A stretch of DNA of 64,000 nucleotides from Clostridiales bacterium (GCA_009911365.1 QXXF01000016.1:39429-103428), one strand, 5' to 3'; counted from the stretch's first letter, positions 9,253 through 18,186 are shown. The notes: generated by a model from the letters alone, not told the origin. Made by a program: numbers and translations.

Positions 9253-9262
9253 GTATCAATAC

Positions 9263-10393
9263 ATGGATTATATAAACGCATTTGAAACAATTGTCAAAGA
9301 ACAGCTGGAACGGGTAGAGCGGATGAAAGCCGCTCCTCAGTCCACGGACTACAAGAGCCTGGACAAGATCATCGTCGGTATCATTGATGGAGATGGCATT
9401 GGCCCGATCATCACTCAGTCCTGCAAAAAGATCATGGAGCACCTGCTGGCAGATGAAATCAAGGCTGGCAAGATCGAACTGAGAGACATCGAAGGCCTGA
9501 CTATTGAAAACAGAGTGGAAAAAATGGAAACAGTCCCATCTGACGTGCTGGCCGCAGTCAAGGAATGCCATGTGCTGCTGAAAGGTCCGACCATGACTCC
9601 TGGAAAGGGTGACAACATGCCAAACCTGGAAAGCGCCAATGTAAAGCTGAGAAAAGAACTGGATCTCTTTGCCAACGTTAGGCCGGTTTCCATCCCGGAA
9701 AAAAACATCAACTGGACTTTCTTCCGTGAAAACACAGAAGGTGAATACGCGCTTGGAAGCCAGGGCGTGGACATCAACGATGATATTTCCATGGACTTTA
9801 AAGTGACCACCACCATTGGGACGACTCGCCTTGCCAGAGCAGCCTTTGAATTCGCCAAGGCAAATGGCAACCAGAGAGTGACCATTGTTACTAAAGCCAA
9901 CATCATGAAGAAAACGGATGGCAAATTCCTGACTCTGTGCTATGACGTGGCAAAGGATTACCCAGAGATCGAAGTGGATGATTATTACGTAGACATTACG
10001 GCGGCCAATCTGATCAAAGAGCCGACCAACAGCAAGTTCAACGTATTCATCCTGCCCAATCTCTACGGTGACATCATCACAGATGAAGCGGCCCAGATGC
10101 AGGGCGGCGTAGGCACTGCGGGAAGTGTCAACCAGGGCGGCCGTTATGCTATGTTTGAAGCCATCCATGGTTCCGCGCCGAGAATGATCACAGAAGGCAG
10201 AGGCCAGTACGCCAATCCTTCCAGCATCACCCGGGCAGCCGCCATGCTGCTGCGCCACATCGGTTACATGGACCAGGCCGCCGCATTGGATAAAGCACTG
10301 GACGCAGCATTGGAAGGTCTAAACATGACTTCCAATGACAAGGGCAATTCCACAGATGACTTTACGAAATTCGTGATCGACCATCTGAAATAA
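9263..10393 (+). CDS. icd: Isocitrate dehydrogenase (isocitrate/isopropylmalate dehydrogenase family)
   Basis: A 376-residue beta-decarboxylating dehydrogenase producing 2-oxoglutarate, CO2 and NAD(P)H. Visible are IIDGDGIGP near residue 40, the substrate-binding FRENTEGEYALGSQG around 155-170, the catalytic lysine region TIVTKANIMKKTDG, the metal aspartates in LPNLYGDIITDEAAQ and the coenzyme loop EAIHGSAPRM. The 35-residue N-terminal extension is shared by the Clostridia form. It is coupled to aconitase (10-base gap). The coenzyme cannot be assigned securely. Isopropylmalate dehydrogenase is less likely given the aconitase partner, although that partner also resembles isopropylmalate isomerase. 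Confidence 0.88.
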   Translation: MDYINAFETIVKEQLERVERMKAAPQSTDYKSLDKIIVGIIDGDGIGPIITQSCKKIMEHLLADEIKAGKIELRDIEGLTIENRVEKMETVPSDVLAAVKECHVLLKGPTMTPGKGDNMPNLESANVKLRKELDLFANVRPVSIPEKNINWTFFRENTEGEYALGSQGVDINDDISMDFKVTTTIGTTRLARAAFEFAKANGNQRVTIVTKANIMKKTDGKFLTLCYDVAKDYPEIEVDDYYVDITAANLIKEPTNSKFNVFILPNLYGDIITDEAAQMQGGVGTAGSVNQGGRYAMFEAIHGSAPRMITEGRGQYANPSSITRAAAMLLRHIGYMDQAAALDKALDAALEGLNMTSNDKGNSTDDFTKFVIDHLK

Positions 10394-10440
10394 TCTGGCT
10401 TGACTGAACCTCTTTCAGAGGCAGGCTTTGTTACAATCAC

Positions 10441-10470
10441 GTCAATATCGCTGTCACCAGCGATATTGAC
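10441..10470 (+). promoter_or_regulatory. Perfect 13-base inverted repeat ahead of gntR
   Basis: GTCAATATCGCTG (10441-10453), loop TCAC, CAGCGATATTGAC (10458-10470). It begins 3 bases after a TACAAT -10-like element (10432-10437) and ends 10 bases before the GGAG of the GntR gene. It could be an operator or a 5' hairpin of the message. There is no T-run, so it is not a terminator. Confidence 0.6.
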
Positions 10471-10490
10471 CATATAATAAGGAGACCATT

Positions 10491-11150
10491 ATGGTACTGT
10501 ACAAGCATTCTGATGATCCAAAGTCAAATGCGCCCATTTCCAGCAGCCTGTTTTCTCAATTGCAGCGGGACATCCTGACAGGAAAGCTGAGACCTGGTCA
10601 GAAGCTGACGGAACAGGCTATCTGCAAGGAGTACAAAATCAGCCGCACCCCGGTGCGGGAAGCGCTTCGGCAGCTGGAAACAGAAGGTCTGGTGGAGAAC
10701 ATCCTCAATCGAGGAGCTTTTGTGGTGGGCCTTTCCCAGCAGGATTTTGAAGACATGTTCCAGTTGCGAAAAATCTACGAGATCCAGGCGGTCAAATGGG
10801 CTATTGAACGGATCACGGATGAAGAAATGGACGCTCTGGAGGAAACCTTTGAATTCATGGAATTTTACACCCTGCGAAACGACGTGGACAAAATGCTCAC
10901 CATCAACGCAGGATTCCACCAGATCATCTATGAAGCCTCCCACAACCGGATGCTGCGGCAGCTCCTTTCTTCCTATCAGACCTATTTCAAATACAGACCC
11001 CAGGAGGATATTGACGCAGACAACTACTTAACGGAGGTTTTAGAAGAACATCGGCTGATTTTCAAAGCTTTTACGGAAAATGACCCAGAAGCCGGAGCAG
11101 AAGCCATGGAACGCCACATCGATGGTTCTAAAAAAAGGCGGTGCAAATGA
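10491..11150 (+). CDS. GntR-family transcriptional regulator with FCD ligand domain
   Basis: A 219-residue protein. A winged helix-turn-helix occupies residues 15-85 (LRPGQKLTEQAICKEYKISR, TPVREALRQLETEGLV), followed by an all-helical FCD domain (95-215) with the metal/ligand histidines of the family (GFHQIIYEASHNR, then EEHRLIF and MERHIDGS). FCD regulators bind small carboxylic acids. It is the last gene after aconitase and isocitrate dehydrogenase, so citrate, isocitrate or 2-oxoglutarate is a plausible effector. The stop codon lies in the loop of its own terminator. Confidence 0.9.
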   Translation: MVLYKHSDDPKSNAPISSSLFSQLQRDILTGKLRPGQKLTEQAICKEYKISRTPVREALRQLETEGLVENILNRGAFVVGLSQQDFEDMFQLRKIYEIQAVKWAIERITDEEMDALEETFEFMEFYTLRNDVDKMLTINAGFHQIIYEASHNRMLRQLLSSYQTYFKYRPQEDIDADNYLTEVLEEHRLIFKAFTENDPEAGAEAMERHIDGSKKRRCK

Positions 11151-11162
11151 CACCGCCTTTTT
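11130..11162 (+). terminator. Terminator of the acn-icd-gntR cluster
   Basis: GGCGGTG (11137-11143) and CACCGCC (11151-11157) pair, extended by the A-run before and T-run after. The stop codon of gntR is in the 7-base loop. Confidence 0.88.
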
Positions 11163-11265
11163 AGTATTATGTCCTCGACCCGGCGACTGACAAGCAAATG
11201 CGCGGGCAGAGCCGAGGTGAGACAGATGCCCAGAGCACTTAGCGATTGGTAAGCCTTGTAAGGCG

Positions 11266-11294
11266 TAGACAGAGCTTATTGCTTATGGTACAAT
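11266..11294 (+). promoter_or_regulatory. Candidate promoter of the nfeD-stomatin pair
   Basis: TAGACA (11266-11271), 17-base spacer, TACAAT (11289-11294), about 50 bases before the chosen nfeD start. Confidence 0.55.
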
Positions 11295-11347
11295 GAATGA
11301 AGAAGGTATTTCTTGTGTATACTCAAAAGAAGGGGGGGAACAACTTT

Positions 11348-11797
11348 ATGACCATCTTTGGAATCACTCTGAGCGTTGCTGTGATCTGGCTAATCATCGC
11401 CGCCTTATGTGCGATCATTGAGGCCATTACCATGGGGCTCACTACCATTTGGTTCGCGGGAGGAGCCGTAGTCTCCGCCATTGCTGCCATGATCGGGCTT
11501 TCCGTACCTATTCAGATCGGTCTGTGCCTGGTAGTCTCCATCCTGCTCATCTATTTCACCCGGCCCATTGCTATGAAAAAGTTAAAAGTCGGCAAGGAAA
11601 AAACCAACGTGGACGCACTGGCTGGGCGTGAAGCCCTGGTGACAGAAACCATCCAGCCGTTCAGCGCGGGGCAGGCCAAAGTGGATGGGCTTGTGTGGTC
11701 CGCTGTGGCCAAGGACGAGCATTCTACCATTGAAAGCGGCAGTATCGTAAAAATCGAGAAGGTAGAAGGGGTAAAACTGATCGTTTCATCTGTTTAA
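11348..11797 (+). CDS. NfeD-family membrane protein
   Basis: A 149-residue protein with two or three hydrophobic segments (residues 1-75) and a C-terminal OB-fold domain (about 85-149, with GREALVTETIQPFSAGQAKVDG and GSIVKIEKVEG) typical of NfeD. The frame is open from ATG 11297, but ATG 11348 follows a purine-rich AGAAGGGGGGG at good spacing and starts directly with the first membrane helix, so it is preferred. NfeD proteins are encoded next to and act with stomatin/SPFH proteins in membrane microdomains, and such a gene follows 24 bases later. Confidence 0.88.
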   Translation: MTIFGITLSVAVIWLIIAALCAIIEAITMGLTTIWFAGGAVVSAIAAMIGLSVPIQIGLCLVVSILLIYFTRPIAMKKLKVGKEKTNVDALAGREALVTETIQPFSAGQAKVDGLVWSAVAKDEHSTIESGSIVKIEKVEGVKLIVSSV

Positions 11798-11821
11798 AAC
11801 GTATTGTAAAGGAGGAAAAAC

Positions 11822-12769
11822 ATGTTATTCTCTATCATCGCACCTATTATTTTGATTGTACTGGTCATTTGGCTGATTGTGACCAACATCCGTATCGTGC
11901 CTCAGGCCCATGCCTATGTAGTAGAACGCCTGGGTGCTTATCACTGCACCTGGCAGGTAGGACTGCACTTTAAGATCCCGCTCATCGACAAGGTGGCGAA
12001 AAAGGTTTCTTTAAAAGAGCATGTTATCGACTTCCCGCCTCAGCCCGTGATCACCAAGGATAATGTGACCATTGAGATCGACACAGTAGTCTATTTTCAG
12101 ATCACAGATCCGAAGCTTTATACTTATGGAGTGGAAAATCCGATGGCTGCCATCGAAAACCTGACAGCGACTACGCTGCGTAATATCATCGGTGAACTGG
12201 AGTTGGATGGTACTCTTACCAGCCGCGAGCATATCAATTCCAAGATCCGCCTGGTGCTGGACGAAGCCACTGACGCATGGGGCATCAAGATCAACCGAGT
12301 AGAAGTCAAGAACATTACGCCGCCTCGTGATATTCAAATGGCTATGGAAAAGCAGATGCGTGCGGAACGTGAACGGCGTGAAGCCATCCTTCGTGCGGAA
12401 GGCGAAAAGAAATCCGCTATCCTCATCGCAGAAGGTAACAAAGAAGCTGTGATCCTGGAAGCAGAAGCCGCCAAGCAGTCAGCCATCAAATCCGCAGAAG
12501 GTGAAGCAGAAGCCATCCGTATGGTACAGCAGGCGACCGCAGATGGTCTGCGCATGTTGTCACAAGCAGAACCGACTCAGGAAGTCCTGACTATCAAGAG
12601 CCTAGACGCATTCCAGGCAGCGGCTGACGGAAAGGCCACCAAGATCATCATCCCTTCGGAGATCCAGGGAATCGCTGGTCTGGCAAGTTCCCTGACGGAG
12701 ATCGCAAAGGACTCATCCGCCCAGGCGCAAAAACCAGTGATAAAAAACGCTGCGCCGAAAAAACAATAG
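11822..12769 (+). CDS. SPFH/stomatin-family protein
   Basis: A 315-residue protein with an N-terminal membrane helix (about 3-22), the SPFH/band-7 domain (25-200, with VPQAHAYVVERLGAY and ITPPRDIQMAMEKQMRAERERR) and a long Glu/Ala-rich coiled coil (185-250) that drives oligomerisation. It is likely a QmcA/stomatin-type scaffold of membrane microdomains working with NfeD upstream. GGAGG lies 7 bases ahead of the ATG. The client protease or transporter is unknown. Confidence 0.92.
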   Translation: MLFSIIAPIILIVLVIWLIVTNIRIVPQAHAYVVERLGAYHCTWQVGLHFKIPLIDKVAKKVSLKEHVIDFPPQPVITKDNVTIEIDTVVYFQITDPKLYTYGVENPMAAIENLTATTLRNIIGELELDGTLTSREHINSKIRLVLDEATDAWGIKINRVEVKNITPPRDIQMAMEKQMRAERERREAILRAEGEKKSAILIAEGNKEAVILEAEAAKQSAIKSAEGEAEAIRMVQQATADGLRMLSQAEPTQEVLTIKSLDAFQAAADGKATKIIIPSEIQGIAGLASSLTEIAKDSSAQAQKPVIKNAAPKKQ

Positions 12770-12804
12770 AGCATGGGAATCACATTTGATTTCATACAAT
12801 CGAA

Positions 12805-12848
12805 GGACCGTGGGTTGACAAATTTTTAGTCAACCCACGGTCCCTTTT
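12805..12848 (+). terminator. Terminator of the nfeD-stomatin unit
   Basis: A perfect 15-pair stem, GGACCGTGGGTTGAC (12805-12819) with its complement at 12829-12843, followed by CTTTT. It lies between two convergent genes. Confidence 0.88.
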
Positions 12849-12896
12849 ATGATATAGCGGACAATTGCCAATGGGCACAATTCCCGAGTACTTCCT

Positions 12897-14609
12897 TTAA
12901 AAGAAAATCAAACCCATCACAATGATCACGGCAATGGCCGCCAACCCTCCGGCAATGGCCAAGGCTTCGCCCTTTTTGCTGGGCTGCTCCTGTTTTTCAT
13001 CATCAGGCCGGATCAGCATGGCCCATGGACCGTAAAGGCTCGCAGTCAGCCGTAGCAGTTCATCATCGTAACCCATTTCCGAAAGAAAGTGTTTCCAGTC
13101 CTCGTCCAAGGTCCTGCTCCCCTTCTCCAGGTCTTGCTTCAACTGGTCTTTTTCCACGGATTCCTGGAAAAATCCTGGCCGCGACTCACTGTTTTCTGTG
13201 CCATCCTTTGACTGGAGAAAATATTTTAAGGCATAGTAAAATCCATCCCGTATGGCCTTGTTGAGCGTCTCACCGCCATTGTACCGTTTCATAGCATAGC
13301 GATAGATCTCATAGGCCTGCTCTTGACTAAAGGCCGACATTTTGTCTCCACACGTCTGGCGAGCGGTATTTTGCGCATTCCGCATATAGGCGGCCGTCAT
13401 CCGCTCTACCGCCGCTTCCACGTCCTGCCTCAAGGGACTAGAGGCCAGCTCTCGCGTGACGAACATCTCTGTTTTACTCTTTTCCACGGTCCAGAGAACC
13501 CCATACAAGGCTTCATTTTTCGCTGTGAAACTCCGTGTGGCGAATAGATTGCCACTAGCACCGCCTAAGGCCTTGACGAACCGCTCTGACCGCTGGATAT
13601 CCTTGATGGGATAAATACTCTCCAGCTTTCCCTGCCCCACCTGGCCGCTCTGGCCGCCGAATCCCAGTCCATTTCCCTGCCGCTGACGACTTGCCGCTTC
13701 CAAAAGCGTTTCTGCGCTGCCGGCCGCCCCCTGTCTTGTGGCAATGCCCGCTTTGCTGTACATGCTGCCCTGCCCTTCGTGGGAAGCCGCAGGAAAAAAT
13801 GGTCCTCTTCTAGCCGCTGTCTGTTTTCCTTCCAGGAAATACTGCCTGCCAGCCCGGCTCACTGCGTCCCAATCTTGTTTCACGGTTTCTAAAGAAAGGC
13901 GATTTCCTGTCACCGCAAAGTATAGGGATCGTTCTAACCGAGCAATGCTCTGCTCCATCCCATATGCGATAAAAAAGCTTTTCAGCTCCGGCACCACGGT
14001 TTTGATCAAAGCATCCAATTGGCAGACCAGGATTTGCCGCAATTTCTCTGTATAAAGCTGCTGCTTTCCCTCTGGCACATATTCTATGATGTCTCGGAGC
14101 AAACGCATATAGATTTCCGTCAGCTCCCGTGTTTGCTGCTCCAAATTTTTTCCTTCTACTGGAAACCATTTCAGCAAAGTCTTCCAGGCAGCCAATTGGA
14201 TTTCCTGTTCCCAACGCTTGGTTTCCACCTGCCCTTTGCTTTCCTGAGAAAGCTGGGCTAGATCCTTTTTTTCCGGCTTTGCGGCTTCGGGTACAGGAAT
14301 CATCTCTTCAACGGCTTTCGCAGCCTCGGCCCTTAGCTTCGCCAAGCCCTGCCCGATATTCTCCAAGCTTCCTTCCGGCATAGAGTTTCCGGGATTTAGG
14401 GTCCCAGGAGTTCGATTCCCAAAAATCTGGCTTTCCCTCACTGGGTTTGAAAGCGTCGCTTGCTGTTTCCCTTGTCCCTGGATGGCTCTCAAGGCTTCTG
14501 AAACAACAAATGTCTTCTCCGCCCGTCCCGCTTCGTCTGTTGGAAGCAGCGCAGAAACGCTTGCTTCTGTTTTACTATATTCTTGCTGCGGACTGATCTG
14601 CATTGGCAT
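12897..14609 (-). CDS. Large uncharacterised tail-anchored protein
   Basis: A 570-residue protein that I do not recognise. Residues 1-130 are low-complexity and polar (many Gln, Ser, Glu). Residues about 130-245 are strongly helical. A Gly/Gln-rich stretch (265-325) follows, then another helical region (340-530) containing EEAVERM-like and DEDWKHFLSEMGYDDELLRLT segments. The protein ends with a single hydrophobic helix at residues 549-570 after a Lys-rich stretch, so the body should face the cytoplasm with a C-terminal anchor. There is no signal peptide. AGGAGG precedes the ATG. It stands alone between a terminator and glycerate kinase on the other strand. Codon use resembles its neighbours. 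Confidence 0.78.
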   Translation of the reverse strand: MPMQISPQQEYSKTEASVSALLPTDEAGRAEKTFVVSEALRAIQGQGKQQATLSNPVRESQIFGNRTPGTLNPGNSMPEGSLENIGQGLAKLRAEAAKAVEEMIPVPEAAKPEKKDLAQLSQESKGQVETKRWEQEIQLAAWKTLLKWFPVEGKNLEQQTRELTEIYMRLLRDIIEYVPEGKQQLYTEKLRQILVCQLDALIKTVVPELKSFFIAYGMEQSIARLERSLYFAVTGNRLSLETVKQDWDAVSRAGRQYFLEGKQTAARRGPFFPAASHEGQGSMYSKAGIATRQGAAGSAETLLEAASRQRQGNGLGFGGQSGQVGQGKLESIYPIKDIQRSERFVKALGGASGNLFATRSFTAKNEALYGVLWTVEKSKTEMFVTRELASSPLRQDVEAAVERMTAAYMRNAQNTARQTCGDKMSAFSQEQAYEIYRYAMKRYNGGETLNKAIRDGFYYALKYFLQSKDGTENSESRPGFFQESVEKDQLKQDLEKGSRTLDEDWKHFLSEMGYDDELLRLTASLYGPWAMLIRPDDEKQEQPSKKGEALAIAGGLAAIAVIIVMGLIFF

Positions 14610-14806
14610 GGCCTTCCTCCTTTATCTCTCTATATATCCATCGACCGAAAACGCAGAAGATGTAAGTGGACAGGAAGTTATTTTTTTCCCTGCCTGAAGA
14701 TGCGGTCTTTTCTCAAATCTATCATCCACATTTTCTTTCAAGTATGCTAATATAAGTGTATCAAACCACACGACTCGCACAGGAAGGAGTTCAATAGGAA
14801 CAGACT

Positions 14807-15940
14807 ATGAAAAAAGTGATTATTATACCAGATTCTTTTAAAGGCACCATGACTTCCCTGGAAGTCATGGAAATCATCAAAAACAGGCTGTCAGCTTATT
14901 TCAACGCGGATGCGCTGGTTACGATCCCCATTGCGGACGGCGGGGAAGGCACTGTAGACTGCTTCATGCGTTTTACAGACGCTGTACAGGTTTCCGCGAC
15001 AGCCGCGGGCCCCTTGATGGATCCCATGACCGCCCATTATGCCATATTTGATGACACAGCCATCATCGAAACAGCTTCTGTCGCTGGATACGCTCTGCCA
15101 CCCGCATCTAAAACGCCTCTTGACACTACCACTTATGGTATCGGAGAATTGATCCGAGATGCGATTTCCCGGGGATGCAAGAAAATCATTTTAGGTCTTG
15201 GCGGAAGCTGTACCAATGATGCTGGAGCTGGCTTGGCAGCGGCACTGGGCACCAAGTTCATGGACCAGACAGGCGCGGCTTTCATCCCTACTGGGAAAAA
15301 CCTGGGCGCTGTCCAACAGATCGATGTGTCTGAAACCCGCAGTCTTCTTTCTGGCATACAGGTTACTGGCATGTGTGATGTGACCAACCCTTTGTATGGA
15401 GAGCATGGAGCGGCGAAAGTCTTCGCGCCCCAGAAAGGCGCTTCGGAGCAAGATGTGATCCTGTTGAATGAGCAGTTAATCCTCTTTTCACAGACCATAC
15501 AGCAGTGTCTGCACATTGATGTAAGCACTTTAAAAGGCAGCGGCGCCGCAGGCGGGATTGGTGCTGGAATTGTCGCATTTTTGCAAGGGCGCCTTCTGAG
15601 CGGGATTGATCTGATTTTGGATCTTGTGGACTTTGAAAAGCTGCTGGAGTCCAGCGGTTTTGTCATCACTGGAGAAGGAAAGCTGGACAGCCAGAGCCTG
15701 GACGGAAAAGTGATCTCTGGCATCGGGCGGCGAGCTAAGAAAAAACAGGTGCCCATGGTCATCGTGACCGGTGAATGCGAAAAAGGGCTGACGGGCCTGG
15801 AATCCCTAGGGATCCAGGCTATCTTTGAAACAGGCAAGCTGGATCCGGCCAAGCCTCTCCCAGAGCTTCTTGCTTCCTGCAGGGTGGCACTGGCAAACAC
15901 CGCAGACGTACTGGGACAGTATCTGCGACGTAATATGTAA
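14807..15940 (+). CDS. glxK: Glycerate kinase (type II)
   Basis: A 377-residue enzyme of the GlxK/GarK family, phosphorylating glycerate to 2-phosphoglycerate with ATP. Typical motifs are IIPDSFKGTMTS at residue 6, IADGGEGTVDCF near 44, TTYGIGELI, LGLGGSCTNDAGAG around 130, KGSGAAGGIGAG and FVITGEGKLDSQS near 290. The full family length is present. It is transcribed alone, divergent from the unknown tail-anchored gene, with a bidirectional terminator after it. No glyoxylate or hydroxypyruvate genes are nearby, so the glycerate source is not shown here. Confidence 0.93.
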   Translation: MKKVIIIPDSFKGTMTSLEVMEIIKNRLSAYFNADALVTIPIADGGEGTVDCFMRFTDAVQVSATAAGPLMDPMTAHYAIFDDTAIIETASVAGYALPPASKTPLDTTTYGIGELIRDAISRGCKKIILGLGGSCTNDAGAGLAAALGTKFMDQTGAAFIPTGKNLGAVQQIDVSETRSLLSGIQVTGMCDVTNPLYGEHGAAKVFAPQKGASEQDVILLNEQLILFSQTIQQCLHIDVSTLKGSGAAGGIGAGIVAFLQGRLLSGIDLILDLVDFEKLLESSGFVITGEGKLDSQSLDGKVISGIGRRAKKKQVPMVIVTGECEKGLTGLESLGIQAIFETGKLDPAKPLPELLASCRVALANTADVLGQYLRRNM

Positions 15941-16000
15941 AGAGATTCTGCATCGCACTAAGCAGGCTTAGATTGAAACTTAGATATTTAGGCATTCAAA

Positions 16001-16047
16001 AAGGCTATCGCCATATGATGTGATTGGCGATAGCCTCCTCTTTTTTC
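16001..16047. terminator. Bidirectional terminator between glxK and the secreted protein gene
   Basis: AGGCTATCGCCA (16002-16013) pairs with TGGCGATAGCCT (16025-16036). A T-run follows on the plus strand and TTTTTG on the minus strand. Confidence 0.88.
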
Positions 16048-18186
16048 TTATTTCAAACTGACTTTTTCAGTCTTGGACCACTTGGAATAAATCGTGGTCT
16101 TCTTCCCGTTGATCTGTGCTTTTTTGTAAGCGCGCACTTTCACATAATAGGTCTTACCGGCCTTCAATTTCTTGATGGTTTTGGAAGACACCGCAGCCTT
16201 TCCCACTGTAATTGTCTTGGCTTTTTTCAATTTTTTGTTGGTGCCATAGGAAATCCGATATCCGGTTATGCCTGATTGTTTCTTCCATTTTACGGTCATG
16301 GCAGTTTTTGTGTTTTTTCGCAGGCTAATGATAGTTGCCTTTGGCGGAATCCATTTTTTTCCTGATACAATGACTGTAAGCACTGCGTTCTTGCCGCCGG
16401 CAGCTGCCGTGATCTTTGCGGTTCCTTTTTTTAGGCCCGTGATGGTTCCTGTTTTACTGACCTTGGCGACTTTCGCATTGCTACTCTTCCAGCTGGTCTT
16501 GTTTCCATTGCTGCCGGAAACCACCGCTTTGTAGCTCTGTCCCAGCTTCAAGGTGACTTTCTTCTTTGAAAAGCTCAGTTTTTTCACAGGGCCCTTTGCC
16601 TGCACCTTGACAGTCGCCGTTTTGTCGCCCACCATGCAGGTAATGATCGCTGTCCCTGCCTTTTTCACTTTTATGTTTGTGGTGGTTTTTTTGTAGGACT
16701 GATTCCATACGCTATCTTCTAGGATAGTTTCGTCTCGCAACATTTCCGCCACGTCATTGTTTGAGGATTTCCAAACTACTGGAGCCGTCGGAAAGCTATG
16801 TTTGAATGCGCTGGAATAAACATTCACCGTCATTTCATAAGCTTTGCCTGGGACGCACTGTCTTTCTGAAGCAAGCTCAAGCTTACTGATCTTCGATTTC
16901 ATACCTGTGTCCAGATTGAAGATTTGGAACTTGTCTGTGCTTAGATTCCACTGATTCATGACCAAGAAATTTCCCAACTCCGATTCCACGTAATGGCACC
17001 AAGTCAGGACATTTCTAGAAACAGAAGGCTCTGACACGCAGTAAAATGGCTTGTTCAGGGTGCTGGTCTTTAGCACGTTTCCCGCAGAGTCTATCAATTT
17101 GCAGCAAGTGGACGTAGGTTCGCCCTTTTCCTCCACGCCATACAGCAGGGCAAAACGGTCATCGCTGATTTTCACTAGCTCCAGATTTCGGATCTGAATG
17201 TCCTTGATATAGGAAGTGAGCCACTTGAGGCTGGAAGTTTTCAGGTCTTTGTTGACCACGGAAACATATACGTTGTTGCTGCCCTCATAATCTTCAAATT
17301 GTTCCTGTGAAGTGAATTTGTGGTGAGGAATGGAGGTCCCTGCCACGATGTGGCTGCGGCTTCCCAGTTCAAAGCCATCTACTGTGGTTCCTGTATAATT
17401 CGCGCCTGTGTCTCCCCAAATGTCCATGAGGGAAAGGGACTGTCCAGATTTTTGCGTCAGCCCTTCTGCTGTTTGCTGAGTTTCATAGGACTGCAGGTAA
17501 ACGCTCCTTGGGTAAGCGTCCCCGTGATCCACCATGAATAGCTGGTTTCCGCTGCTTCTGACAAACTGGCTAAAGGAGTGGCTCACATGGTCGAAACCAA
17601 ATTCTCCAGTAACGTATGTAGGCTTCATGGTCTTGGTATCAATGAAAAAGGTAACGTTAGACTGGTGCCCATCTTTTCTGCCTCTAGCCCCATGGACAAT
17701 CAAATACTCTCCAATCATAGCCATGTCGCAGTTTCCGCCATCAAAGGCCGTAGCTGTGTAGCTTTCATCTTTTCCAATGGAGGCGGTCTTGATCAGCTTC
17801 CAGTCAGCACTGTATTTGGAAATGTAAAAAGCCGTGTTGCCATCGTTTCCAGTGGCGATATAGTTGTAGCCATCCGTTGCCTGAAACACTGCCCCGCCCC
17901 ATGTCCTGCCTGGAACTGAAACGCTTTTATGACTGAGTTTCGCGCCAGATGACAAAAATTTGTCGATATTCAGTATCTGCTCGCTTCCGTTCCAAACAGA
18001 GTACATGACAGTCACGTTGCCTTTTGCGTCGGAAACAGTATGGCATTTCACTGGATTCGCCCAGTTCTGGGTGAGCATGGAACTCCCCGGTTTTGTGTAC
18101 GTGCCCGCAGCATGAACTGCTGGTACGGGCAGGCCTAGGCATAAGGCGCAGATCAGGGCTACGCATAGGGTTTTCTTTTGTTTCAT
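16048..18186 (-). CDS. Secreted protein with Ig-like (BIG2) and fibronectin type III domains
   Basis: The chosen ATG at 18186, after AAAAGGAGG, gives 712 residues beginning with a signal peptide (MKQKKTLCVALICALCLGLP, cut near AVHAA). Residues 30-430 are beta-rich with repeated blade-like strands (VFQATDGYNYIATGNDGNTA, GEYLIVHGARG, QLFMVDHGDAYPR), probably a beta-propeller. Two Ig-like segments follow (about 430-540 and 540-612; the second has the BIG2 signature SSNAKVAKVSKTGTITGLK), then one FN3 domain to the end. The frame is open upstream to 18447 but overlaps the helicase gene, so the later start is right. It has no LPXTG or anchor. Role likely extracellular binding; ligand unknown. Confidence 0.82.
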   Translation of the reverse strand: MKQKKTLCVALICALCLGLPVPAVHAAGTYTKPGSSMLTQNWANPVKCHTVSDAKGNVTVMYSVWNGSEQILNIDKFLSSGAKLSHKSVSVPGRTWGGAVFQATDGYNYIATGNDGNTAFYISKYSADWKLIKTASIGKDESYTATAFDGGNCDMAMIGEYLIVHGARGRKDGHQSNVTFFIDTKTMKPTYVTGEFGFDHVSHSFSQFVRSSGNQLFMVDHGDAYPRSVYLQSYETQQTAEGLTQKSGQSLSLMDIWGDTGANYTGTTVDGFELGSRSHIVAGTSIPHHKFTSQEQFEDYEGSNNVYVSVVNKDLKTSSLKWLTSYIKDIQIRNLELVKISDDRFALLYGVEEKGEPTSTCCKLIDSAGNVLKTSTLNKPFYCVSEPSVSRNVLTWCHYVESELGNFLVMNQWNLSTDKFQIFNLDTGMKSKISKLELASERQCVPGKAYEMTVNVYSSAFKHSFPTAPVVWKSSNNDVAEMLRDETILEDSVWNQSYKKTTTNIKVKKAGTAIITCMVGDKTATVKVQAKGPVKKLSFSKKKVTLKLGQSYKAVVSGSNGNKTSWKSSNAKVAKVSKTGTITGLKKGTAKITAAAGGKNAVLTVIVSGKKWIPPKATIISLRKNTKTAMTVKWKKQSGITGYRISYGTNKKLKKAKTITVGKAAVSSKTIKKLKAGKTYYVKVRAYKKAQINGKKTTIYSKWSKTEKVSLK

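Noticed and set aside
9233-10258. 341-codon open frame on the minus strand
   Set aside because: Opposite isocitrate dehydrogenase; no start signal and no domain.
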